Assembly (NCBI GenBank): GCA_028023455.1
Contig: JAQFVV010012394.1
Span: 27,227,053-27,291,052, forward strand
Direction of reading: 5' to 3'
Source of the DNA: Epiperipatus broadwayi
Lineage: Eukaryota > Onychophora > Udeonychophora > Euonychophora > Peripatidae
Length of the DNA: 64,000 nt
The notes below the pieces were generated by a model. The model worked only from the letters and a program-made list of their open reading frames with translations, was not told where the DNA came from and made no database searches. The position numbers were made by a program, and so were the translations under genes. The stretch's first letter is position 1. Every line of letters begins with the position of its first letter. Positions 39,401 to 54,400 of the stretch are shown here, piece after piece.

Positions 39401-42400
39401 AACCCTCAAATTTTCTGTTCTGTGTGACTCATATTTTAATTAATTTTGCCACATTGAAAAAAAAAAATTATTAATTTTTATTTGAGGTTCAAAGATATTT
39501 GGCAAACTTTTTTTTAAAATAGACTAGCAGGAAGTTGCACACACATATTTCACATTAAGAATCAACTATTTTTCTCTTTTTCAGACAATATTCTATCTGA
39601 ATTAAATAAAGCAATTTTTTTAAAAAGAAAAATATAATGGTCACAAGGAACAGATGATCTTACATATATACAAAAAATAAAAGTCACGAAATATGAATAT
39701 TATAAGCAAATAGTAAAGAAAAATAAAAATTATCTTGTATAAAAAGACTAAACAAAATTTTCGATTAGTACAATCTTAAAAAATACAAATCCCTCATTAT
39801 ACTTAAATACCAATGTATCATTTGATAGTTAGAGAGTCTGTGAAAATTTCAGCCGGATTTATCCCATATTTTACATTGGCCAGACTAATAGACAAATTGA
39901 TATGCTAAGATAACAAAGTGCCATAAAACAATATCATGTTTTCTTCCTTTGTTCTGCAACCAGAATAATATAAATTTTGGTTGGATTAAACTTTTTGGTA
40001 CTTTGGTATTAACTATGCTATGTCGTACTACACCGAAAGCATACTGCTCTAATCTTCCGATCTTTAAGATGTCTTCCAAGTGATTTGCGAACAAACTTAA
40101 TTGATAAAGTTTGCCCACAGACCACGTGGAGAAGTTATCTTAAAGATCGGAAGGTTAGATTAGTATGCCTTCAGGGTAGTACGTCATAGCATAGTTACTA
40201 CCAAAGAAGGAGATGTCGCCATGTTGGTCATTCCGTACCCTGAAACAAAGAAATGAAATAATAATTAACAATTTACTATGATAAAAATGATCAAAGGTGA
40301 ATATTATAAATAATCATTAGAATTTTTAACGATATTTAACTAATCATTTGGCCCTGAAACAAGGAAATGAAATAATAATTAATAATTTACTCCACTAACA
40401 AATGAAATAATAACTAATAATTTACTCCAATAAGAAATGAAATAATAATTAATAATTTATTACAATAAAATATCAAAAATGAATATTATAAATAATCATT
40501 AGAATTTTTAACAGTATTTAACTAATTATTTACATTTTTAAAAAGGTAACAAATTGTTCTCAAATATTAACTATAAATAACTGCCTTTCTGATATATTGT
40601 GATACTGAAAAAGGAAAAATGGCAGCGTTACAAACAATTTTTTTTTTTTGCAAAAAAATTACAAAATTATATTTTATAAAAAATGTGAGAAATAAAATAC
40701 CAAATGAATTCTACTTACAAATAGAACTCACTGTGGTGGACTGAATTCTCTTACATGTTGCAAAATAGCAATCAAAGAGTCATCTTTGAAGCATCACCTC
40801 CAAAATTCTTTTCAAACAGTGTTTAAAATTACATCGCTATTGTTTCTCATAGTTATTAATATATATTTTCATTTCATGACCATTTTCACATTTTCCACTC
40901 GGTATAATTCCATATGTGTGGAAGAATTCAATTGTTTCTTCAGAAGATGGTAAGTCCCATAACTTAATTATCTTTCTTTTTCTTTTGTTTTTCCCCAGAC
41001 ATTTTGGTTAATTAGTAATAAATGGTAATTAGTAATAAAATTTGATAAATTAGCAATAAAATCAACAATAAATCAGTAATAGATCAGCAATCAAAATATT
41101 CACTTTTTATAAAATATTCAAAATGATGGATGAGACACAATAAAAAAAACCCCTCACTTGGTTAATTAAAGCAGGTAAAAGGCAGATATTTACCAGAATT
41201 CACCCAAGTATTTCAAATCTCGAGGGTGACCACGAAAACACCTTGACCACTCCTATCGATTATTCATGCCAATATTTCAGTTGCCATGACATTGTTTTGG
41301 TTCTTTGTCGATGATATCTACCGGTGGGTTGTGTAGTACGTCATAGCATAGTTAATACCAAATTTTTTTTAAATGTAATAAATTACAAGGTAGGCTTAAC
41401 ACATTGTAAATTTAGACCCATCGCTTTTCTTTATCTTGTCTTCCCTGATATGAACAAAGTTATCAAGGTACTGCTATCTATTTACTGATCTTTCTTCGTA
41501 TGAATGATCTTTTGCCAAACATTTCTCCCCCTCACAAAAAAAAAATTTTTTTACCTGTGAAAATATTTGACGTCATAAATTAATGGTTTTGTAGCATAGT
41601 CTTTTAATGCAGTGGTCTTCAACTTTTTCACACCTACAGATTTGCAAAAATAAAGATAAGATTTCACAGACCGGCAGAAGACTACAGATAAATTTTCTTA
41701 AAAGATTTAAACTGCTTAGCCTTAGATGAGCATATATAACTGACCAAAACAACACACTAGTTACTGTGTATTATAATGGTGTTGCTTACCTTCACATGCT
41801 GAACACTTTCTCAGGTTGCGCAGTCATACTCTTACAGAAAATAGTACAATAACAATCGTTTTCATTAATGTGCATGCATTGCTATGTTTATTATTTCATT
41901 GTAAAAACATGCAAGAATAAAATGTTATTCACCTGAATGTTGGGAAATATCACAGCTAGTGCAATTACATGACAATGATTATGATAAATGTAATATCTGT
42001 ATTTAATGTTAAATATACAAGATGAAGTTATATATATATATGGAGTTTGTATTTTTTTTTTTTTAATTTTGAATCTTTTTAGAAAAATAATAAAAAATTT
42101 AACACCCCCCCCCCCCCATAAACATCTGTGATAACTAGAAAAACAAATTAATTTATGTATGATTGATTAGATTTAGTTTTTTTTTATTTGGGTAAAAAAT
42201 GAGATTAAAATAACACCAGATTGCATTAGTTGTTTACTCTTGAAGTCACCTGAGAACCACATGTAAAGCCAGTGGGAAAATTAAGCTGAAAAGTTGTTTT
42301 GGTAAAGTGTCACTTAGAAATAAAACAATCATTATAAAGATGTCATTTTGCTTAAAAAAAAAAAAAAAGATAATGGATTTACCTACAGATGAAGGGAAAT

Positions 42401-45400
42401 CATCATCAATGATCTGTCTCCATTTTGTGAAGTTTACAATTTCAAAAAGAAATGTCACATAAAATAAAAAGATGATACAAAGCAATAAAAAATTTTGCTA
42501 TATGTGACCAGTAAATGAGCTGATACAATAGAGAAATGCCTATTAGATATAGAAATTGACGTGTAAGGAGTAGGGCAATTATCTTGAGATTGATACTTTG
42601 TCTTTTAAAGATTGCATTTTCAGATAAATTCCTTTGATTATTATTTAGTAATTATAGTATTATTTAATAATTTAAATAAAATTTTGATTTATAATTAATT
42701 TTATTTAAGCAATTGCTGATGAAAAAATAAATAAAAATTGTTTGTATTAATTAAAAAGTTTAAAATCTTATTTTGTTATTACAAACTTTCCTGCCAGTCT
42801 AGCGTGGACCGGCAGAAAACTTCTGTGGCCCGGCGCCGGTCCACAGACCAAGGGTTGAAATCCACTGTTTTAATGTATTTTCCAGGCATGTTCACAAAGC
42901 AACTGAACAATTAAAAGACTTTATATTAACAGTTGCTGTAAAAACTAGCAATGCTAACTGTTGTTACTTATCTATGGAATATAATGGTGGAACTATTATT
43001 TGGATCAAATCTTCACAACTTTAGAATGTCAAAACATTTTAGAAGACTAAGTTTGTTACATGAATGCAAACATTATTTTAGAATAACAGTTATCTTCCAA
43101 ATTGGTAACAGGTTTAAGGAACATGAGAATGTCTATTTTTCTTCCATGGTCTTCTCATATCTGTGTTACAAAGTAAGGGTCATTCATTATCTCAGAGAAC
43201 TTAGCTTTTTTTTATATCTGGAATAGGTTAATATTCATCAAAAAACTATCATAATATTTTATAATTTTATCACATTTATAAATAGTTTATTTCAAATGAT
43301 AGCCATACCTGTTATTAGTAAAATTATCGTAGATATGTTCATTACCCATTAGATAGTGTGAATAATTTGTGCCATTTTTTTGTGTGTTTGTGTATGATTA
43401 CTCATCTGTTATTTCATTATAAAATGTCAATTCAAAAATTTTGAAATTGAAGTTGCTCCAATTGGACAGTATTCTGGATCTCAAGGTTGCAGTTTATTCT
43501 TTATTTATGAGTTTGGGGAAGACAGTACTAAGTATGTATAGGTATACCTAATGGCAGATAATTATTAATGAAATAAAAATATTTTTGTATGCATTTCTGA
43601 TATAAACCTTTTTTTTTTTTTTATTTAGCGGGAGAAATGTTGGCTACAGCTGAACCATTTTTAGAGCAGCAAATGCATCCAACTATTATCATTAGTGCTT
43701 ATAGACAAGCTCTTGAAGATATGATTACAATTTTAAAAGAGCAAATTAGGTAAGAAAATTATCACACACATGTAAGACATTGCTAGTTTATTTTAGACTA
43801 TTTATTGTAATATTAAGTATTCAAAAAGAATATTTACATAAGGAAATCTATTTGGGTCAAGGGAATATAAGGAACTTTTTCTTTAAAAAAAAACTTATTA
43901 CACATAAATAAAATGTAAGTCATGTTATTTATTTAAATTTCAATATTACTCCACATTGCAAAGAGAGAAAAAGAATCAAAAAAAGTAATTGACAAAATGA
44001 AATATTATTAAATGCTGGTACATCACCTTCTGACAGTATTACTAATGTTTCTTCTCGATGAGATACTTAATTTTTTTAGACTGTTCAAAAGTTAATTATT
44101 ATAATGTTTGAATTCTGCCATTTCATTTCTCCACTTATTTATTTTTTAAACAGTAGTTTTACAGGAAGTATTTTATGGATTAAAATAGGAAGTTATGGGA
44201 CTTATGACATCTAGAATTTATAGATCCATGTAAATGATATTAAGAGATATTATAGAAAGGATCAATGAATAGAGGTTGTCACATTTCTTTAGATATATAG
44301 ATGTGAAATTATTTGATTTGATAAGCATTTTGACAGTGCTTAATGTTTGAGAAATTCAAAATATATATCTAGAATATTTTCAAATTCTAAAGTATATTTA
44401 TGAAAATGCACAGCAGTAATTAGACTGCATGATGATACTAAGAAGATTGGTATGGATAAGGGTATAGCAGAGTGATTTAATTTCTCCATATATAATTAAA
44501 GAATTGTAAATTTTATGCTTACATATATTATTTTCCAATAGGAAGCAGCCATTTTTTATTTGTCACATAGTAAGTTTTGCAGGTCTCAAAAGCTAAAAAA
44601 TTTTATTTTGAAATGGTTTCAAAGCATAAAACTATTAATCATAGAAATTTTGTCAAGCTTAAAAGTTTTTGTTCCGTTCATTTTTTAAATATTAAAAATA
44701 ATAAATTTTTAATTTAATTGTAAAAGAAAGTATTTGAAGACTGCTATTTGTCTTATTAAGACTAATTAAGCAAAACTAATACACCTGGGTCTCTTTTTAC
44801 GCGGACTTATTTAACATGATTTTGAAGTTACACAATTTTGAAGTTCACCGGAAGTCGAACTCCGATAATGCGCTATTACTTTAAATAATAAATTTCGCAC
44901 ACTTACGTTATATTGAAAGTAATAGCACATTATTGGAATTCGACTTTCATCTTAGTAATTTCAATATTTTCAGTGCTTTATAATAGTAAGATTTTATGCA
45001 ATAATAAAATTAAAATCATGATTTCCACATTTTATGTATGCACATATTAAATTTTACAAGATTATGATGTAAATTTGTTCAAACATTGTGCGTGTTAATT
45101 TTGTATTTTAAATCACATTCTGTTTTTGCTTTTTAAAAAAGAACGTAATCAATTATTAATCATTTAGTGTCCACAAGTTTTTTTTTAAAAGGTGTGTAAT
45201 AGCAGTGAAATGAAATTTGATTTTTAAACGGAATTGAAAATTAAAGACAAAAATAAGAATTTAATTTTTAGTTGTTTTAATTAAATTTTTCCCAGCAATG
45301 GTGAATAAATGTCTTTTTATTATCGTAAGTCTAAGTTCATAAACAATTAATAAAATCATTGTCTCAAAGATTAATTACTAATTATGTCGTCACCAGAAAT

Positions 45401-48400
45401 CCATTGACCTAAGTGAAGTTAGCGCTAGTTGTATTTCCTCAGTTTGCAAACGAACGTGTTTTCGGCAAATATCGATAATAATTAAAACGTGTATAAAAAA
45501 ATGTAAATTATGCATAAAAATATATTATTTTGAATAAATTACATATTATAGTTAAAAAAAGTTTGTCTTGTATCAATTTTTTTTTTTTTAATTTGAAATT
45601 TTTTATTAGTCATATTTTATTTCCTTATTTTTTTTTTTGCGCGAATTTTAAAGTAATTTTGCTTTTACGCGAATTTTGAAAAATCACAGACCACATCCCC
45701 CCTTTTTCAATGTAAGTTACGTCTATTTTTGCGCGATTTCGTTTGCGCGTGCTTTCTGAGGAACCTATTTATCGCGTAAAACGAGACCCAGGTGTAAAGT
45801 AATAAAAAAAGAGAAAAACATCCAAATAAATTTTATTTTAAAAAATATCAAAGAAAAAGAATATGTTAAGTTTATTTTTTTTGTGAGGGAATATGAGCAC
45901 AAACACATAATAATAAACAGTCACTCATAAATGAGAATGGCCGTTCCAACTTGGGGGGAGTTGGATTACTGTAGAAATAAGTTTTGCATTGACTATATAA
46001 ACCAATCTGTGAATCATAAATACATCCACATATAAAAATACGATGGTTCATTTTTTTATTCATTTGATATTTTATGATATCTTTTAGTTTCCTCACCAGA
46101 AATTTTTCTTTCTGAAATACTTCAACACCATGTTGATTGTAGTTCTCCAATGTATTCTATTCTTAAAAACAGGCAAAACTCTTTATACATTAGTGCCACT
46201 CAGTGCAAGCCAGAGTGATCAGTGGATGCTAGAAGGCTTGTGCATAAAATCCCTATCTAGTGCCTTCTCATCCATATGTCTTCAAATCTGGCTATCTAAC
46301 TTAAATAGCCATATTTTCTACTTAATAGTTAAAAATTAGATAAAGTGCTGGGCCTGACCTGGTATTTTAAATCTAATGCTGGAATATCCTAGCTTCTCAC
46401 TGATGATGGCCAGAGCTAGAAACCAGTCTGAGGATAAGAATATTCTGAAAAGCTTGTTAAGAGCTATTGGCAAGCTCATTATATAAAATTTGTTATACAA
46501 ACTTTATAAAATTATGTCACTTGATATGTGACTTGATTTCCTTGCAATTATTGTTATTGCTCTTAAGGCTTTGGTGATTTTATATTGCTAAAGCTATTAA
46601 TATATGGTGTATCTGAACTTGGTTCAGTTCCATATGGCAATTTAGTTAGATAACTGGATTTGAAGACATGTGGATTTCTGAAAATTTAAGATTTTCTACT
46701 TAATAGTTAAACATTAGATAAAATGTTCGGCTTGATCTGGTATTTTAAATCTAACGCTGGAATATCCTAGCACTTCAGGTGACGATGGCCGGAGCTAGAA
46801 ACCAGTCTAAGGATAGGGGATAGTCTGAAAAGCTTGTTAAGACCTATTGGCAAGCTCATTATATAACATTTGTAATATAAGCTTGTAAAATTAGGTCATG
46901 TGTTATATATGACTTGTGTAGAAAACTATTATTTAAAATCCAGTCTTTTTTGTAATAACATAATTCCATCCTATTCCTTAACAATATATACAATATCAAT
47001 GCTGGAATTTTAAATAATAAACCTCAAGGAAAATCATATTTTTATGTATAATGTGTTTGATGTAATGATAACATAATATCATTGGTGTTTCTTTATAGAT
47101 TCATTCTTCATAAATAAATATTTTAGTACATCTTAACTTTTGCTTAATTATCAATATGAATAACTGACATTTTTTTTTTTTAAAATATGAAACTATTTTC
47201 AAACTAAAATGGCTATTGTTAAATCGTCAAATCAACTTAATTGTAAAAATAATATATATATATTGTCATTAAGGAAGTTATCAGAATGAAATCACCAAAA
47301 CTAATATAGAGAAACTTAATACAGTTATATTATATATTCAGACATATGTAAATCATTTTTGAATAATTAAAATCATATCGAAGCGATGACTGATATTTAA
47401 TTTTATATTTTGCACTTTCATGGGGAAAAGAAAAAAAAATGAAAATGATCTTAATGTCAACTAAGTTTAATTGTTCCAAAATTCTAATTTGTGTTTCTTT
47501 TAAGAACAGTAATTAAAAAAAATTTTTTTTAAGCATTTGAAACTTTTAATAGCTGTAGAAATGAATTCTTAAATGTTTTCAAATTACATTGTGTCTATGA
47601 TAATTCTAATGTTATCCAGTAAAGTATGTACAAGGCAAGAACAGATCTCACTTTGGTGCCATCTAGCATCAGTTTGAGTAATCAATAATAACTAGATGTA
47701 TAGAAAATCTCTATTCTTTGTATTTGAGTTTTCATTCTATATCAATTTCTGGCATTTGCCTTTATGAATGAGACTTGGAAATTGAAAGGAATACAACCAA
47801 TTTAACTTCATTTTGCCTCTTCAGCTAAAAACTTGAAATTCAAATCACTCTTTAAGATTTTGAAAGCAAAACAACCTTCTGGAATAGATCTGAAAATACT
47901 TATGTCATTCTATTTTATTACTTTCATTAATTGCAGGCACCTTTGCTAATTAGAAATTTTAATAATAACAATTCATCAAAGTGGCATTGATAAAAGCAAA
48001 AGCTATAAACTGATCTAAGAATGAAGGTTCAAATACAAAGGTTAGAAATTTTATAACCACCTGGTAATCACAAATTCTCAAACTTAGGTTAAGTGGCAAT
48101 AGTATAGAGAACTGCTCTTGTCTTGTTATATTGTTTAAGCTGGGAATTTGATAACTTGATATTATAATGTAAGATTTATATATATAATTAAATATGTAAG
48201 GAATTTGTTTCATTTAATCGTTATTTGTTGGAGAGGGGGGGTAATTAAATTTTTTCTCAAAAATGTATATCACAAATTCGTTCATTTGATTAAACATTGA
48301 AAATCTGTATTACTATTTAGGAATTTGAATATATTTATATAATAAAATGTATGTGAATGTGTATATATATATTTGCAATTTTGAAATACTGAAACTTTCA

Positions 48401-51400
48401 TTGAAATATAAAAAGCACATGATTTTATATTTTTGACTGATTTTTTTTTGTTTATTTATTTTAGTATATCCGTGGATGTGAACGATAAAGAACAGATGAC
48501 AAAAATAATCAAAAGTTGTGTTGCCACTAAATTTATAAGCAAATGGTAATGATTGTATAATTTAATAAATTAACCTTTATTTCTGAATATTGCTACTTTT
48601 TCATTCCAAAATGGTCCATTAATTTCAACACTGTAAAATGCTCAACGCACTTTATTCTTTCTAAATCCAGATTTGTTTATATGAATCATTTTATTATTTT
48701 TATTGTGTAATTAAAACAATCCAGCATTTTTTTTTTTTTACTGTATGTTAGTTTGGGTGTTTGTATATATAATTTGGTCTCATTATTTAAAATTGAGTTT
48801 ACTATTGGTTGAAAGAAAGTCTCTTTTAATTGTCTTTGGGGAATCAAGTAGATCAAATTCCTAATGTCCATTACATATGTTCTCGACTTTGCAACTATTA
48901 TTACTATGTGATTATTTATTTAGTAAATGAATCATAGATGGGCTGCTCGTCAACATCCCTCTGCTAGCATGATAGGTTTATTGACTTTTTATCTCTTGAG
49001 TTTAAGATATCAAGAAATACCATGATCTTTTTTTTTTTAATTGTCTGATAGTTTTTCATTGAATTATTGATTTTCTTGAAGGCAGAATGAATGAATGTAT
49101 ATATGATGGATTATTTTTTTAAATAGATATTTGCAATAACAAGGAAAAAAAAAAATTATGACCCATATTGGTCACTGAAGGCGAGGGGCACTAAGAATTC
49201 CCTGATTACAGACCCAGGCTGCCATTTGACTACAACTTTTTGTTTAGCTTTCCACAACTGCGTCTTACTTTCAAATGAAGAAAAGTTGCATGAATTGGAA
49301 AAACTGTCTAATATTAGATCAGACATTATTGGACTTTGTGAAATTAAAAGAAAAGATGAAGAGATAATTGATTTAAAAAATGGAGACTACTATAAAGACA
49401 AAACATAAATGGAGTGATTGACAATATTTCAGAGTGGTAAGATTAGTTATTCAAATCAGAGAGATGCCAAATGCAGATAATTTAGGTTTATAAGCCCAAC
49501 AAATTCTCATTGGGATGAAGAAGTAGATGACATTTATATAGATGTGGAAAATGCTTTTGATCAGGCCAAACAACATTTTAAAATTGTCATAGGAGACTTT
49601 AATGCTAGAATTTGCTTTAAATTTACCTTCTCTATTGTTTAGCTAGCAATGCAATTAGAGTCCAATATCAAGATGAAGAAATGGTAAAAGATGGAGTGAC
49701 ATCTGGTTAGATTTAAAAAAGCAATTGCAAGATATATAAATCTATAGATGCTAAAAGCATAATGACTTTACTTTAAGGAAATATTTAATTAATTCACTAA
49801 AGGCTTTGTTACCAAAGATTCTGGAAACACCTTGATTTACTTCAAAAAAGTTTTCCAGGATAATCTACACTCTAAATCTAAGGTGTATTTGCTAGTTGCC
49901 AAATGTTAGAATAAATTTAGAGCTGTATCTGAAATTAAGTCAGTTAATATGGAGATAATTTTAATGAATAGACAGGTTATCTAAGAGTTTTTCAAAGCTG
50001 ATAAGAAAATATCTGGTTATAGTAATGAATAATCAGTTGGTATACAGTGAAGAATAAGATAAAAAACAAATTAATCATGTAAAAATTAATTGACTTATTG
50101 ATTCTTAAGTGTTGGTATCCATAAAAACAAAAGTTTGTTAATTGCCAATTATAAGTGTGAAAAAGTTAGAGAAATTAATGGTATTGTGATGATCAGTATC
50201 AATATTTCTGTGGAAACAGTTTTAAGTTTTATTCAGAGATTTAATACATTATTAGTTTTCATATGTGTTTGTCTCTATGTATATAAATAGATAAAATATA
50301 AATCAAAACCCTGAAATTGATTTCACAATTTTCACTATATTACTCATAAATAAATAAAAGCTATAGTCAGCTTTATAGATTGACTGCCATCTTCAATAGC
50401 ATCTATATCTTAACAATTATGGCAGTGCAGTGAGTTGTCTGTAGCTTTTACATATTTATATATTAGTACATTGAAAATTGTTGAGTTAATTGTCAGTGTT
50501 TTGTTTTAATATATATATAGAGAAAGAGAATGAAAATTAAAAAAATTATTTTGTTTGAACTTTTAAAATTCAACATTCTTGTTGATTTATTGAATTAAAA
50601 TGTTTGATATACTTTATTTTTTTACTTAAATTTTTTTTTTTTTTCACATGTCAACTTTACTAATTAATTAATGTAACTTCGTTCCATATATATTCTAAAT
50701 TGGTTTTTTTCTGCAGGTCTGATCTTGCTTGCCATATTGCATTAGAAGCTGTATCCACTGTTTCTTTAGAAGAGAATGGCAGAAAAGAAATAGATATAAA
50801 AAGATATGCTAAGGTTGAAAAGGTAAATACATTTATATTTGCATGTTGCCAGTTATTGACAGATACCATTAGACTGTTATTTAAAAAATGCTTATCCTTA
50901 ACTTGCTATAAAATGTTTAAGTGAAACATTACACTGGTAGCAGTTGCGCAGTGAGAAGATTGAATTTTAAATGTGTTTATTTAATTTAGGTAATTCTGCG
51001 TTTTTGTTTGGGTCAAATGTTATAATCGATTTTTAACCTATTTCTATTTAATGGATTTTCTTCAAATTTTATGCATCTGTTAAGTATCAATGATAGTACA
51101 ATATTTCCGGGTCATCCACTCTATTAGTTGCAGAAGCCTGAATTTCAAACCATATTGATACTAGTTTAGTAGGTTTTCAGTGATTCACAATAGATAGCAG
51201 GATAATTTTTAAAAGTACAGAAAGAAAAAAGAATAAAGGATGAAATCTTAATTGTTTGACTAAAATTTATCTTTTTTTTAATCAAAAAAAAAAATCTTGT
51301 AAATGATTTTAAATGTGTACAATTGGCATTTCAGATATTACAAATATGAAAAATAATGTATAAATTTATATATATAAACATTTTTATTTAAATTGATGGA

Positions 51401-54400
51401 TAATAATGTTTTAAACACCCACCCCCCTACCCATAATTGCTTTTAGTGCTTAAAAAGTAGTGATTCAATTAATTAATTTATGGATGACTCACATTTTTAT
51501 TTCATCCAACACTTATAAACTAACCTCGTATAGATTTGATTTATTTGCAATATCCTTTCTAAGTCTTTTGCTCTCATTGTGAGGATTTTTTTTTTATAGT
51601 ATATCTAACATCACTCACTTTTTTAAAAAAATCGTGCCTCAAACACGTTTATTATATACTGGATTTATTTATTCATCAAATGTAGAAACTGTGTTGTGCA
51701 ATTTTAAAAATCATTTGCAGTACCAAATTTTTGTTTAACTGAAGTTTTTTTGAAACCCTTCTCTTTTAAAAAAATTGTTTCATATTTTATAAATCTGTTT
51801 GATTTATATTTTATAAGGAATCATAATGAATTTAATTATGATGTCTTTTTCACTTATTGTCATATATATTTTTTTAAGTTAAAAATAAAAATTATCTTTG
51901 TTCTATTTTTAAATTTTTTTTTTAATTAAAATTGCTTAAAAATTAAAAAATTAAATAGTGATTAATTACAAACTGCCATGTGACCTTTCAACTTTCTTTA
52001 ATTATAAAAAAAATTGCCTGGGATATTATTTGTAATTTAAACTATAAATAAGATTGATTAAATGCTGGTAAAATAAACATTACAATTAGCAACTGAAATT
52101 CCTTGCTTTATTTTAATATAAAATTAAAAAGAAATAAACACATTTAAGTTATATCAAAAAGTGAAGAATTCAGAGCTGACATTTATAGTGTGATATATAT
52201 ATATAAGGTCCATATTTGTTTTTAGGTACCAGGTGGAACCATTGAAGATTCTAGAGTTCTTAAAGGAATCATGCTAAACAAAGATGTCACACATCCAAAA
52301 ATGAGAAGGTAAGATCATCTTGCATAATTTTTTTACTCTTTATTAAAAAAAATCATGGCTCATATGGATAGCCAAAAGTCTTACCCTTGATTAGGTATTT
52401 ATATTTTAAATACTTGTTGTTGTAAAAATAAATCAATTATATTACAAACAGTAGTAGTTATAACAATTATATAATTGTTGTGATAATATTTATACATATA
52501 AAAGTTGTGTTAGTAAAATTAGTTGTTATTGTTTGTTATCTCTTATTTATCAGTATAAATATATTTTTTGATAGGAAAATTCAAAATCCCAGGATTTTGT
52601 TGCTAGATTGTTCTTTAGAATACAAAAAAGGTGAATCACAGGTCTGTACCATTTTTATGTGTGTGTGTAATAAACATTCATTTATATATGTATGCATTTT
52701 CAGTTTGTTTATGTCTCCATTTGTTGATGACTATATGTATGTTTGTATATATATTTATTCAAATATTTTTATGTATGAAAAAGATATTTGAATGGGAAAA
52801 TTTTATGTATACAAGTGAAAACTATTTGGGTAACAGTAGCATCAGCTTCTTAAATTCTGTTGAAAGAGATATTGGTCTACTATCTATAAGGTAATAGATT
52901 ATGAATTTGGGATCTGACCTAAAACTTTTCCAACCAAATATTTGATAGTAAACCTATAGAAGTCTGACACTTTTTTCACCAACGGTGACTATTGCATTTT
53001 ATTACAAATGTATTATTGTTTTATAGTCAGCATTTTGACATTCATTTGACTAACAATTGGTCAGGTAATTGGGTTAGCTATCAAAAAAAAATTTGCTAAT
53101 AAATGTTCATTACCTCGAAAAAAATATTAAACTTTTATCTAGATTTAAGCTTTAGATTATAGATATAATAATGTGCCGTCCTCAACAACATAAGGTTCCT
53201 TCATTATGTATAACTTATCTATTATTAAAAGATAAGTCTTAAAAATATCTTACTCATTGCTATCAATTATTTTCTGCTAATCATACATTTATCATTGTTC
53301 TAGATATAGTACTATAATAAATTATGCATTATTTATTGTACAATAAGATGGTTTCTTTGGGGGGGGGGGGGGGGCTTCAAATGGAAAAATGATAATAACT
53401 ATACTGAGAAATCATAAATGCTATGTTGTTATGATAATATATGTATTCATCTTTTGGCAAGATAAATGTAGTAATTAATTATGTTTAAAAAATGGATAGA
53501 AACCAGTCCCTACCTTGCAAGAGAGAGTCGAAAAGAAAAAAAAGTTTGATCTGTGGATGTGAAGATTTAGATGTTTGATACCTGATGAGTGAAAGTTGTT
53601 TATGAAATGAATGCCTAGTAAGAGTTTTCGGAAGTAGTTACATTATAGTGGAGTTGAATTGAAAATGCACTGATAGAAAAGAAAAACTGAAAATATCTCT
53701 GCAGCGCAACATTAATTCATCTTTCCACAAAGTGTTAGAAATAGATAAAAGCTACTCTCTATCATCTTGTGTGAGACTGATATAATGGAAAAATCAAGCT
53801 GTTAGCATGGATATAGAAATTCAGGTTTTGATATTTCTGGTTCATCTAATTTTGTTCATGAAATGCATTTTTAGTGAAATTGGATGGTCTGCAATTCTGT
53901 CCTAGCGGATCCTTGCTATATGATTATCTTGAGATGCACTGACAAAAAAAAAAAACAAAAACAAATAAAACCTATGAATATGTCTAAGCATGTGGAAAAA
54001 TACACGTTTTTTTTTAATTTTGATACATGAAAATCTTAATTATAAAATTGTCATTTATTTTGTGAAATAGCAATTTTTTAATTATTCACGTTTTATTTGA
54101 ACTAGTTCTTGTTATAAATTTTACGTTTTTTGTGTGTGTGTAAAATGAATAATACTGTCATCGTATTTGATATATGATTTTTTATTTAAGGCAAATGTTG
54201 AGATTATGAAAGACACAGATTTCACACGCATTTTAGAATTGGAAGAAGAATATATTCAGAAGATTTGTGATGATATTATCCGAGTAAAACCTGATGTGAT
54301 TTTTACTGAAAAAGGAATTTCAGGTATTATTTTATATGTTTGAAAAAGATATGTGTTTGGAATATAAGTATGTATATACATACGAATAAAGGTTAATTTT

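Larger units (their letters stand above)
46155..46920. mobile_element. Tandem retrozyme-like repeat, monomer about 379 nt
   Basis: The left 130 bp (46155-46285) matches the outer part of the 37601-38891 family (AACAGGCAAAACTCT through CCCTATCTAGTGCCT). The rest is two direct copies of a different but related monomer: ttttctacttaatagttaaa recurs at 46314 and 46692, and the hammerhead GTC sites end at 46428 and 46807, 379 bp apart. Inverted short segments (cttcaaatctggctatctaa at 46280-46300 and its complement at 46638-46660) suggest that the array also has a palindromic component. Ends and target duplication are not clear. No protein is encoded. Confidence 0.75.
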
